The notes under the pieces: generated by a model
Databases searched by the model: none
What the model saw: only the letters and a program-made list of their open reading frames with translations
Told to the model about the DNA's origin: nothing
From: DATJIG01 sp035493495
Lineage (GTDB): Bacteria > Pseudomonadota > Alphaproteobacteria > SMXQ01
Direction: 5' to 3'
NCBI GenBank assembly: GCA_035493495.1
Contig: DATJIG010000129.1
Span: forward strand, 1 to 21,159
Length of the DNA: 21,159 bases
Made by a program: the position numbers and the translations under genes
Shown here: piece by piece, positions 14,878 to 21,159 of the stretch
Layout: each line of letters starts with the position of its first letter
Position numbering within the stretch: position 1 is the first letter of the stretch

Positions 14878-16299
14878 ATGATCGGTTTTCACCGCGTCTT
14901 CGCGCTCGTGATGTGGGGCCTGCCGCTGGGCCTTGTCGCCGCCTCGTCCGCGACGGCGGCCGACCAACCGGTCCGCACCGGCACCGCCGCCTTCGGCGAC
15001 TGGAAGACGGATAGTCCCGGCGTCCGCCGCCTGATCCGTCCGCAGGACCTCCCCGAACCCTACGCCACCGGCGCCGCCGCGTCGCGCGCCGAGCTCAAGC
15101 CGCTTCCGGCCGGCAGCGGTCCGCAACTGCCGCCGGGCTTCAAGGCCGAGATCATCGCCAAGGATTTGAGGACGCCCCGCGTTATCCGGGTCGCCCCCGA
15201 TGGCACGATCTTCGTCGCCGAATCGGGCGGCCGGAACGACTTCGCGATCTCCGAGGACGGGGAATACATCACCGGAAAGGGCAGCGTCCGTGCCATCCGC
15301 TTCAAGCCCGACGGCACCACCGAGAGCGCGACCTTCGCCGGCAATCTCGCCCGTCCCTACGGCATCGCGTTCTGGCCACTGGGCCCCAACCCGCAATACG
15401 TCTACGTCGGCGAGACCGGACGCGTCGTCCGCTATCCGTACAAATCCGGATCGCTGACCGCCGCCGGCAAGATGGAGGTCGTGGTCCCCAAGATCCCGAC
15501 CACCGAGCGCGGCCACTGGACGCGCGACCTCGCCTTCTCGCCCGACGGCAAGACGCTCTACATCGCCACCGGCTCGTCGAGCAACATCGCGGACCGCGGC
15601 ATGCCGGCCGATCCGCCCGGCGGCCTCGACGCCTGGATCAAGTCGCATCCGCTCGGCGCCGCCTGGGGACCCGAGGAGCGCCGCGCCGACGTGCTGGCGG
15701 TCGATCCCGACGGCAAGAACCTCAAGGTCTTCGCGACGGGGCTGCGCAACTGCGCCGGCATGACGGTGCAGCCGGCGACCGGGCAGCTCTGGTGCGTCGT
15801 CAACGAGCGCGACGGCCTCGGCGACAACCTGCCGCCTGACTACGCGACCCACGTCCAGGCGGGCAAGTTCTATGGCTGGCCCTGGTACTACATCGGCAGC
15901 CACGAGGAGCCGTCGCTCAAGGGCAAGCGCCCCGACCTGAAGGATAAGGTCACGGTGCCCGACGTGCTGATCCAGCCGCACTCGGCGCCGCTCAACATCG
16001 CGTTCTACACCGGGACGCAGTTCCCGGCGGAGTACAAGGGCGATGCCTTCGTCGCCGTGCACGGCTCGTGGAACCGCGACCAGCGCACCGGCTACAAGCT
16101 CATCCGCCTCAAGATGAAGGACAACAAGGCGACCGGCGAATACGAGGACTTCCTGACGGGCTTCGTCGACGCCAACGGCGGCGTCCTCGGCCGGCCGGTC
16201 GGAGTCGCAGTCGCCAACGATGGATCGCTGTTGTTCTCCGAGGACGGCAACAACACCGTGTGGCGCATCACCTATAGCCAGAAGCAGGCGGCGCAGTAG
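14878..16299 (+). CDS. Exported PQQ-dependent sugar/sorbosone dehydrogenase family protein
   Basis: 473 residues. ATG 14878 has an excellent GGGAGG (14867-14872) 5 nt upstream. Residues 1-28 are a Sec signal peptide with an Ala-Thr-Ala type cleavage site before ADQP. The mature part is a six-bladed beta-propeller of the soluble glucose dehydrogenase/L-sorbosone dehydrogenase family: repeated APDGTIFVAE and SPDGKTLYIA blade motifs, GHWTRD with candidate catalytic His213 and Arg216, and GLRNCAGM. Family members oxidise aldoses or sorbosone in the periplasm with PQQ and pass electrons to the respiratory chain. No PQQ synthesis genes are nearby. A cytochrome domain is not present. The peptide transporter gene begins 30 nt downstream and may be co-transcribed. 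Confidence 0.9.
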   Translation: MIGFHRVFALVMWGLPLGLVAASSATAADQPVRTGTAAFGDWKTDSPGVRRLIRPQDLPEPYATGAAASRAELKPLPAGSGPQLPPGFKAEIIAKDLRTPRVIRVAPDGTIFVAESGGRNDFAISEDGEYITGKGSVRAIRFKPDGTTESATFAGNLARPYGIAFWPLGPNPQYVYVGETGRVVRYPYKSGSLTAAGKMEVVVPKIPTTERGHWTRDLAFSPDGKTLYIATGSSSNIADRGMPADPPGGLDAWIKSHPLGAAWGPEERRADVLAVDPDGKNLKVFATGLRNCAGMTVQPATGQLWCVVNERDGLGDNLPPDYATHVQAGKFYGWPWYYIGSHEEPSLKGKRPDLKDKVTVPDVLIQPHSAPLNIAFYTGTQFPAEYKGDAFVAVHGSWNRDQRTGYKLIRLKMKDNKATGEYEDFLTGFVDANGGVLGRPVGVAVANDGSLLFSEDGNNTVWRITYSQKQAAQ

Positions 16300-16329
16300 C
16301 GCCTCGACCGAGGGAGCCGCCACCGGCGC

Positions 16330-17715
16330 ATGGGTGCCCAGTCCGCGACCGCGCCGGCGACAAGCGACGCGCTCGGCCACCCCCTCTTCGGTCATCCGAG
16401 GGGCCTCGCGTTCCTGTTCGCGACCGAGATGTGGGAGCGCTTCTCGTACTACGGGATGCGCGCGCTCCTCATTCTCTACATGGTGAAGTACCTGCTTCAC
16501 CCGGGCACGGCCGAGTCGGTCATCGGGCTCGTCGGATTGAAGACAGCGCTCGAGTCCATCTTCGGCCCGCTCGACGTCCAGCCGTTCGCGTCCTTTGTCT
16601 ACGGCTGGTACACCGCGCTGGTGTACCTCACGCCGATCTTCGGCGGTCTGCTCGCCGACCGCTTCATCGGCCAGCGCCGCACCGTCGTCATCGGCGCCGT
16701 GCTGATGGCGTTCGGCCATTTCATGATGGCGGTCGAATCGCTGTTCCTGTTCGCCTTGCTCGCGCTGATCCTCGGCAACGGCTGCTTCAAGCCCAACATC
16801 TCGACCCAGGTCGGCGGGCTCTACAAGCCGGGCGACCCGCGCCGCGACCGCGCCTACTCGGTGTTCTACGTCGGCATCAATCTCGGCGCCTTTCTGGCAC
16901 CGCTGGTGTGCGGCACGCTCGGCGAGGAGGTCGGCTGGCACTACGGCTTCGGCGCCGCCGGGGTCGGCATGCTGATCGGCCTCGGCACCTACCTCTACGG
17001 CACGCGCCACCTGCCGCCCGACGAGCGCTACAAGGCGGCGGCGACGGAGCGGCAGCACCTCAGCCGCGACGACCGCAACGCAATCTTCTCGCTCATCGTC
17101 ATCTGCCTGCTCGTCACATTCTTCTGGGCGACCTACGAGCAGCAGGGCAACACCATCGCGCTGTGGGCGGACGAGCGCACCGACCGCACGGTGTCGCTGC
17201 TCGGCCTCGCGGTCGAGATCCCGACGACGTGGTTCCAGGCGTTCAACCCCTTCATGATCTTCGCCTTCACGCCGTTGGTCGTCGCGCTGTGGGCACGCCA
17301 GGCCAGACGCGGGCGCGAGCCGTCGACGCCGACCAAGATGGCGCTCGGCTGCTTCGGCGTGGCACTCGGCAACGTGGTGATGATCGCGGCGGCGATCCTT
17401 GCCGGCGCCGACGGCAAGGCGAGTTGGCTGTGGCTGTTCGCCTACTTCGCGCTGGTGACCCTGGGCGAGCTCTATCTCTCGCCGGTCGGGCTGTCGCTGG
17501 TGTCGAAGACCGCGCCGCGCTCGCTGCTGTCGATGATGATGGGCGTGTGGCTCGCCACCAGCTTTACCGGCAACTTCGTCGCCGGCTGGCTGGGCAGCCT
17601 GTGGAGCGCGATGGGCAAGCCCGAGTTCTTCGCCATGATCGCCGCCATCGCCGCGACTGCGGGACTTGCGATCCTCCTGTGCTCACGTCCGCTGCGTGGA
17701 ATGCTGCGGGATTGA
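16330..17715 (+). CDS. POT/PTR2-family proton-coupled oligopeptide transporter
   Basis: 461 residues. The first helix carries ExxER (E33, E36, R37 in EMWERFSYYG), the proton-coupling motif of POT transporters. Other family signatures are PIFGGLLADRFIGQRR, GNGCFKPNIS and FYVGINLGAF. Many hydrophobic helices run through to the C-terminus. It would import di- and tripeptides with protons across the inner membrane. The start ATG 16330 is not well placed relative to AGGGAG (16311-16316, 13 nt away), but no better start is visible. The stop lies only 6 nt from the convergent Crp/Fnr gene, with no terminator between them. Confidence 0.93.
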   Translation: MGAQSATAPATSDALGHPLFGHPRGLAFLFATEMWERFSYYGMRALLILYMVKYLLHPGTAESVIGLVGLKTALESIFGPLDVQPFASFVYGWYTALVYLTPIFGGLLADRFIGQRRTVVIGAVLMAFGHFMMAVESLFLFALLALILGNGCFKPNISTQVGGLYKPGDPRRDRAYSVFYVGINLGAFLAPLVCGTLGEEVGWHYGFGAAGVGMLIGLGTYLYGTRHLPPDERYKAAATERQHLSRDDRNAIFSLIVICLLVTFFWATYEQQGNTIALWADERTDRTVSLLGLAVEIPTTWFQAFNPFMIFAFTPLVVALWARQARRGREPSTPTKMALGCFGVALGNVVMIAAAILAGADGKASWLWLFAYFALVTLGELYLSPVGLSLVSKTAPRSLLSMMMGVWLATSFTGNFVAGWLGSLWSAMGKPEFFAMIAAIAATAGLAILLCSRPLRGMLRD

Positions 17716-17721
17716 AGCGGG

Positions 17722-18525
17722 TCACGCCGGCTCGATACTTTTACCGAACAGATGCCGATGTCGGCCGTCGGCGGAAAGGTAATCGTCCGGCAATCCAGCC
17801 GTCAGCAGCATCGCCGCTGCGTCGAGGATCGTGACCTCCTGACCGTGGATCTCGAGGAGTCCCTGTTGCCGCAGCGCGCGGAACGTGCGGCTCACATGGA
17901 CCGGCGTCAGGCCCAGCGTATCGGCGATGTGTTCGTGGCGCAGCGGCCAGGAGAACGTCTGTCCATCGACTCGGCCCCGGTGCGCGAGTCTGGCGTAGGT
18001 GTCGAGAACGAGCCGCGCGACCTTTTCGAGCGCCGTTCGACGCCCGAGATCCATAAGCCGATTGTCGGTCAGGATCGTGCGTTGGATGCAGGCGCGCTCG
18101 GCCTCGGCCGCGACCGCCGGGTGGTCCTTGACGAACGCCTTGAAGCGCTCGGCGTCGAACACGCACAGCATCATGTCGGTGAGCGCCTGCACCGACATGT
18201 GCATGCGCGCCATGTGCAGCGCCTCGAGCGATATGATGTTGCCGGGGAGATAGTAGCCGAGGATCTGTCGACGGCCATCGGGCAGCAATAAAAACCGGTA
18301 AGCCCAGCCTTCGAGGACCGTGTAGACGTCCTGCGGCGCCTCACCTGCGCGCAGGATCATGCGCCGCGCGGCGACGCGCCGGCATTCCCGCCGCACCTTG
18401 GAAATTTCAGCCGAAAAATCGATTCCGCGCGCGCCGTACAGCGCCAGCGGCTTTACCGCACAGTCCGCACACGACGCCGCCGGTTTCGGCGACGCAACCG
18501 TCAAATGGGAGGAAGACAGCGGCAT
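17722..18525 (-). CDS. Crp/Fnr-family regulator with partial FNR-type cysteine set
   Basis: 267 residues from ATG 18525 (a GTG at 18534 would add three). The N-terminal segment has Cys19 and Cys22 (SCADCAVKPLALY), and a central Cys121 (MLCVFDAERF) aligns with the fourth Fe-S ligand of FNR. The position where FnrN-type proteins have a third N-terminal Cys is Tyr30. A cyclic-nucleotide-type beta-roll follows (LEGWAYRFLLLPDGRRQILGYYLPGN), then a dimerisation helix and a C-terminal winged helix-turn-helix (HIADTLGLTPVHVSRTFRAL). The recognition helix lacks the Glu used by FNR and CRP to read the G of TTGAT/TGTGA. It is probably a transcription factor of a less-studied alphaproteobacterial subgroup. 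It is divergent from the chemoreceptor gene, and the shared region has an FNR-type box. Confidence 0.9.
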   Translation of the reverse strand: MPLSSSHLTVASPKPAASCADCAVKPLALYGARGIDFSAEISKVRRECRRVAARRMILRAGEAPQDVYTVLEGWAYRFLLLPDGRRQILGYYLPGNIISLEALHMARMHMSVQALTDMMLCVFDAERFKAFVKDHPAVAAEAERACIQRTILTDNRLMDLGRRTALEKVARLVLDTYARLAHRGRVDGQTFSWPLRHEHIADTLGLTPVHVSRTFRALRQQGLLEIHGQEVTILDAAAMLLTAGLPDDYLSADGRHRHLFGKSIEPA

Positions 18526-18614
18526 AATGGGCACTACGACCCGTGGATCACGATCGGGAGGTCTAAGTGACGCATGGGCGTGACTTTGTGAAGCTCCAAA
18601 TGCGGAACCACGAA

Positions 18615-18653
18615 ATTGTGTGCTGCGGGGGACGTCGAGTTGATCCAGATCAA
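18615..18653 (-). promoter_or_regulatory. Putative FNR-box-dependent promoter of the Crp/Fnr gene
   Basis: On the minus strand CACAAT (18620-18615) lies 19 nt downstream of the inner edge of the TTGATCCAGATCAA box, placing the box centre about 39-41 nt before a start near 18605-18608. That is close to the -41.5 position of activator sites of class II FNR promoters. A leader of about 80 nt would result. Confidence 0.45.
18640..18653. promoter_or_regulatory. Perfect FNR/FixK-type box
   Basis: TTGATCCAGATCAA matches the TTGAT-N4-ATCAA consensus at all ten defined positions. It lies in the 311-nt divergent region between the Crp/Fnr regulator (start 18525) and the Aer-like receptor (start 18837), 190 nt before the receptor ATG. 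It is expected to be bound by a regulator of the FNR/FixK/Anr group under low oxygen or a related signal. Confidence 0.85.
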
Positions 18654-18714
18654 CGATCTATGTTGTCGCCGTTCGATCCTGCGATATCGCCATGCTCGCC
18701 GTTCGCACGCATGT

Positions 18715-18732
18715 CCGAAAATAGTATTTCGG
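18715..18732. promoter_or_regulatory. AT-rich inverted repeat upstream of the chemoreceptor
   Basis: CCGAAA-ATAGTA-TTTCGG has perfect 6-bp arms and a 6-nt centre, about 105 nt before ATG 18837. The centre includes TAGTAT (18722-18727), a 4 of 6 match to a -10. It could be an operator over the receptor promoter or a leader hairpin. Confidence 0.4.
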
Positions 18733-18836
18733 ATTTTACCGGCGCTTAGCGCGCATCGCTTGAGATGGCCGTCACGGCGCGACCGTCCGCACGGGACAGC
18801 CGCTCTGCAACGCCGACGAGGACTGGACGGCCAACG

Positions 18837-20564
18837 ATGCGCAAGAATCTTCCCGTAACCGCGACGGAATATCCCATCACGGACGACATGCTGATCGTGT
18901 CGAAGACCGACACGAAGGGCAAACTCACGTTCGTCAACGACACCTTCCTGAAGGTCAGCGGATTCGACGAGAGCGAATTGATCGGCGCGCCGCACAATAT
19001 CGTGCGCCATCCCGACATGCCGGTCGAAGCGTTCGCGGACCTGTGGGATACGCTGAAAAGCGGACTGCCGTGGACGGGCGCGGTCAAGAATCGCTGCAAG
19101 AACGGCGATTTCTATTGGGTTCTCGCGAGCGCCACGCCGCTCCAGGAGAACGGAGCGATCACCGGCTACATGTCGGTGCGCAAGGCCCTGCCACAGGAAA
19201 TGCGCGACGCCGTCAAATCCGGCTACGCGGCATTCGCGCAGGGACGCGCGGGACAAAAGCAGATCTACCGCGGACGCATCGTATCGACCTCGGTCCTCGG
19301 CCGATTCGCGCGCCTCAACCGCTCCATGCGCGCGCGGCTCATCCGTCATGCCCTGCTCGTTGGCGTCCTCTTCGCCGCCGGCACCCTTTTCGCCGCCATC
19401 GGCACGGCGATGCCATGGGTCTACGGCACGAGCGTGGCCGGCGCACTCGTGGCGATGACCTCCGGATGTCTTGCGGCGCGACGTCTCGACCGCGACTGCG
19501 ATCTGATCACGGCGTGCATCAAGGACATCATGCAGGGGACCTATGGTGGCGACATCGATATCGCGCGCGACGATGAAATCGGCAAGGTGCTCCGTTACCT
19601 GAAAGCGCTGCAGACGAAGCTCGCCTACGATCTCGAGGAAAAGCGCATCCTGACCGCCCGTCAGGAACGAATGAAGGCCGATCAGGAGCAAGCGGCACGG
19701 CGAGCCGAACAGGACCGCAAGGCAGGCTTGCGGCAGATCGCGGACGATTTCGAGACGATGGTGCGCGGCGTCGTCGAGACAGTCTCGTCGGCGGCAACGG
19801 AAATGCAGGCTACGGCCAAGTCGATGACCTCCACCGCGGACCGGACAAACCACCAGGCGACGGCCGTCGCCGATGCGGCGGAAGAGGCGTCGGCCAACGT
19901 CCAGACCGTCGCCACCGCCGGCGAGGAGCTATCGTCCTCGATCCAGGAAATCGGCCGCCAGGTCGGGCAGTCGAGCGACATCACGCGCCAGGCAGTCGAG
20001 GAGGCGGATCGCACCAACGCGCAGATCAAGAGCCTGGCCGCTGCCGCCGATCGGATCGGAGATGTCGTCAAGCTCATCAACGACATCGCCGGCCAAACCA
20101 ATCTGCTTGCTCTCAACGCCACCATCGAGGCCGCGCGTGCGGGCGAAGCGGGCAAGGGCTTCGCCGTCGTCGCGGCGGAGGTCAAATCCCTTGCCACCCA
20201 GACCGCCAAGGCCACCGAGGAGATCAGCGGGAAGATATCGGAGATGCAGAGCGCGACCGGCGACTCGGTGCAGGCCATCGAGACCATCACCCAGACCATC
20301 GGCCGCATCAACGAAATCGCCGCGGCCGTCGCGGCCGCCATCGAGGAGCAGGGAGCCGCAACGCAGGAGATCGCGCGCAATGTCCAGCAAGCGGCCATAG
20401 GTACGCAGGAAGTGTCGAACAACATCGGCGGCGTGACCCAGGCAGCGACCGAGGCCGGCGCTGCGGCGACCCAGGTCCTCGCCTCGTCGACGGAGATGTC
20501 GAAACAAAGCGAGCTGCTTCGCGAAAAGGTGGATTCGTTCATCGCCAGCGTTCGTGCGGCGTAA
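18837..20564 (+). CDS. aer: Aer-like PAS chemoreceptor (methyl-accepting, energy/aerotaxis)
   Basis: 575 residues from ATG 18837. The frame is open from 18765, but RKNLPVTATEYPI immediately after this ATG is the conserved Aer start. An N-terminal PAS domain (about 10-120) contains the hallmarks SKTDTKGKLTFVN, IVRHPDMP and KNGDFYWV of FAD-binding Aer PAS domains. Two hydrophobic segments (about 168-217) form a membrane hairpin with almost no periplasmic part. A linker and a long coiled-coil signalling domain follow, with the hairpin tip INDIAGQTNLLALNATIEAA at about 415-435. There is no C-terminal CheR/CheB-binding pentapeptide. Aer reports redox state to CheA-CheW and steers motility. The FNR box upstream suggests oxygen-linked expression. 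No che genes are in the window. Confidence 0.93.
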   Translation: MRKNLPVTATEYPITDDMLIVSKTDTKGKLTFVNDTFLKVSGFDESELIGAPHNIVRHPDMPVEAFADLWDTLKSGLPWTGAVKNRCKNGDFYWVLASATPLQENGAITGYMSVRKALPQEMRDAVKSGYAAFAQGRAGQKQIYRGRIVSTSVLGRFARLNRSMRARLIRHALLVGVLFAAGTLFAAIGTAMPWVYGTSVAGALVAMTSGCLAARRLDRDCDLITACIKDIMQGTYGGDIDIARDDEIGKVLRYLKALQTKLAYDLEEKRILTARQERMKADQEQAARRAEQDRKAGLRQIADDFETMVRGVVETVSSAATEMQATAKSMTSTADRTNHQATAVADAAEEASANVQTVATAGEELSSSIQEIGRQVGQSSDITRQAVEEADRTNAQIKSLAAAADRIGDVVKLINDIAGQTNLLALNATIEAARAGEAGKGFAVVAAEVKSLATQTAKATEEISGKISEMQSATGDSVQAIETITQTIGRINEIAAAVAAAIEEQGAATQEIARNVQQAAIGTQEVSNNIGGVTQAATEAGAAATQVLASSTEMSKQSELLREKVDSFIASVRAA

Positions 20565-20596
20565 GCCGGGAAGAACGAATGCGTCTGGCGTCTCGT

Positions 20597-20611
20597 GGCC
20601 GGGTGGCGGCC
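20597..20611. terminator. Weak hairpin between convergent genes
   Basis: GGCCG-GGTGG-CGGCC forms a 5-bp stem with a 5-nt loop in the 46-nt gap between the receptor stop and the Mpo1-like stop. It has no T-tract, so intrinsic termination is doubtful. Confidence 0.25.
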
Positions 20612-20946
20612 TAGCGCGGATCCCCATCCCCAACGCGCCGCACCTCGTCGTCCATCCGCCCGAGGCACATCAGCCAGAACATCCGCGCGTCCCCGGCGAT
20701 CGAGCGCCACGGGTTCTCGAAGGTCGCCGGCATATTGCCCTCGATGGTGAGATGGCCGAGCCAGGCAAACGTGTAGGCAATCACCGGAGCGGCGATGACG
20801 AGCCAGAGGCTGCCGTTGATCGCCGCGACGACCAGGCACGCGAGCGCGAGCGAGGTGCCGACGAAGTGCAGCCGCCGCGTCGTCCGGTCGCGGTGCGCGC
20901 GGACGTAGTGATCCCAGAATTCGGCCTGGGATTTGTAGAGCGCCAT
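20611..20946 (-). CDS. Mpo1-like / DUF962 small membrane protein
   Basis: 111 residues from ATG 20946, with GGAGAGG 6 nt upstream. The frame is open to 21150, but that extension is basic, low in complexity and overlaps palindromes. The sequence FWDHYVRAHRDRTTRRLHFVGT, two hydrophobic segments (about 30-65) and GHLTIEGNMPATFENPWRSIAGDARMFW match the Mpo1/DUF962 family, whose yeast member is an Fe(II)-dependent dioxygenase acting on 2-hydroxy fatty acids in alpha-oxidation. Candidate metal-binding histidines are His13, His18, His27 and His65. Bacterial members are mostly uncharacterised. A TAAAAT element at 20972-20967 (minus strand) may be its -10. It is convergent with the receptor gene. Confidence 0.85.
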   Translation of the reverse strand: MALYKSQAEFWDHYVRAHRDRTTRRLHFVGTSLALACLVVAAINGSLWLVIAAPVIAYTFAWLGHLTIEGNMPATFENPWRSIAGDARMFWLMCLGRMDDEVRRVGDGDPR

Positions 20947-21017
20947 GATCGCCTCTCCGTCCCACCATTTTATTCCTTCGTCGACCTTCGCGCACCGGGC
21001 TGACGGTGTCCTCTGAG

Positions 21018-21071
21018 TCACCGAAGCCCCGCCCTCTTGCCTCTTGCGAGGCTTGGGGGCGGGGCTGGTGA
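21018..21071. repeat. 54-nt GC-rich composite palindrome
   Basis: Arms TCACC-GA-AGCCCCGCCC (21018-21034) and GGGCGGGGCTGGTGA (21057-21071) pair over 15 bp with a 2-nt bulge. Inside lies a second hairpin, GCCTC-TTGC-GAGGC (21039-21052). It sits upstream of the Mpo1-like gene. No T-tract follows on either strand, so it is not a standard intrinsic terminator. It may be a dispersed palindromic element or a structured leader. Confidence 0.75.
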
Positions 21072-21091
21072 GAGGCGTGCTTTCTCGGCAC

Positions 21092-21108
21092 CGCGGATGA
21101 CTTCCGCG
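21092..21108. repeat. Short inverted repeat CGCGGA-TGACT-TCCGCG
   Basis: Perfect 6-bp arms with a 5-nt centre, 20 nt to the right of the larger palindrome. The remaining bases to the window end show no supported gene. Confidence 0.4.
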
Positions 21109-21159
21109 ATGTGAGGGCTGGCGCCGGTGACCGCGAACGACCGTGGCCACCTTCTTTCG

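Noticed and set aside
14815..17058. 747-codon minus-strand open frame
   Set aside because: It is antisense to the PQQ dehydrogenase and peptide transporter, both of which have clear family motifs. The frame has no recognisable domain.
18534..19853. 439-codon minus-strand open frame
   Set aside because: It is antisense to the Aer-like receptor and runs through the FNR box region. No motif or ribosome-binding site was found.
20947..21150. N-terminal extension of the Mpo1-like protein
   Set aside because: It is basic and low in complexity and spans palindromes. ATG 20946 has a strong ribosome-binding site and begins at the family's usual N-terminus.
1..21159. Mobile elements, prophage genes, CRISPR arrays, tRNA or rRNA genes
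   Set aside because: None was found by eye: no transposase or integrase motifs, no regularly spaced repeats, and no cloverleaf or rRNA-like conserved stretches.

Overview
The window looks like a chromosomal piece of a high-GC Alphaproteobacterium. The inference rests on GC-rich third codon positions, long antisense shadow ORFs, an RhaD/RhaE-type aldolase-dehydrogenase fusion, an Aer-type chemoreceptor whose N-terminus is of the form common in that class, a DUF1345 protein, and a Crp/Fnr regulator with a VHVSRT-type recognition helix. No rRNA, tRNA, CRISPR array, insertion sequence or integrase was seen. Nearly all of the sequence is accounted for by 17 genes.

Layout. (1) 1-1862, minus strand: a polysaccharide ABC exporter (Wzm-like permease, Wzt-like ATPase without a carbohydrate-binding tail), followed with a 1-nt overlap by a GmhB-like HAD phosphatase cut by the window edge. 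(2) 1957-4002, minus: a bifunctional class II aldolase/short-chain dehydrogenase. (3) 4109-7208, plus: a complete GmhB-like phosphatase, a TauD/TfdA-type Fe(II)/2-oxoglutarate dioxygenase behind a good sigma70-like promoter, and a small RTX calcium-binding protein. (4) 14678 down to 7219, minus: a tightly packed run of fatty acid desaturase, DUF1345 membrane protein, TPR-GT41 (OGT/SPINDLY-like) glycosyltransferase, small GT-A-like glycosyltransferase, second TPR-GT41 paralogue, and beta-carbonic anhydrase. (5) 14878-17715, plus: an exported PQQ-type sugar/sorbosone dehydrogenase and a POT-family peptide transporter. (6) 17722-20564: a Crp/Fnr regulator divergent from an Aer-like PAS chemoreceptor, with a perfect FNR/FixK-type box (TTGATCCAGATCAA) between them. 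(7) 20611-20946, minus: a small Mpo1/DUF962 membrane protein, with a large GC-rich palindrome upstream.

Two parts deserve most attention. The first is the cassette of two paralogous eight-TPR GT41 enzymes flanking a small glycosyltransferase. All three are coupled to a membrane desaturase and a DUF1345 protein. It is a candidate intracellular protein-glycosylation system of unknown target, and the small glycosyltransferase and the second GT41 are separated only by one in-frame TGA. The second is the redox/oxygen module. The box between the regulator and the energy-taxis receptor is a textbook FNR site, yet the adjacent regulator lacks one of the expected cluster cysteines and the recognition-helix glutamate, so another protein may read the box. 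A 14-bp perfect tandem repeat abutting an extended -10 promoter upstream of the desaturase is a likely control point for the glycosylation run.

Functions are assigned from motifs read by eye. No database search was run, and substrates are mostly not determinable from sequence.
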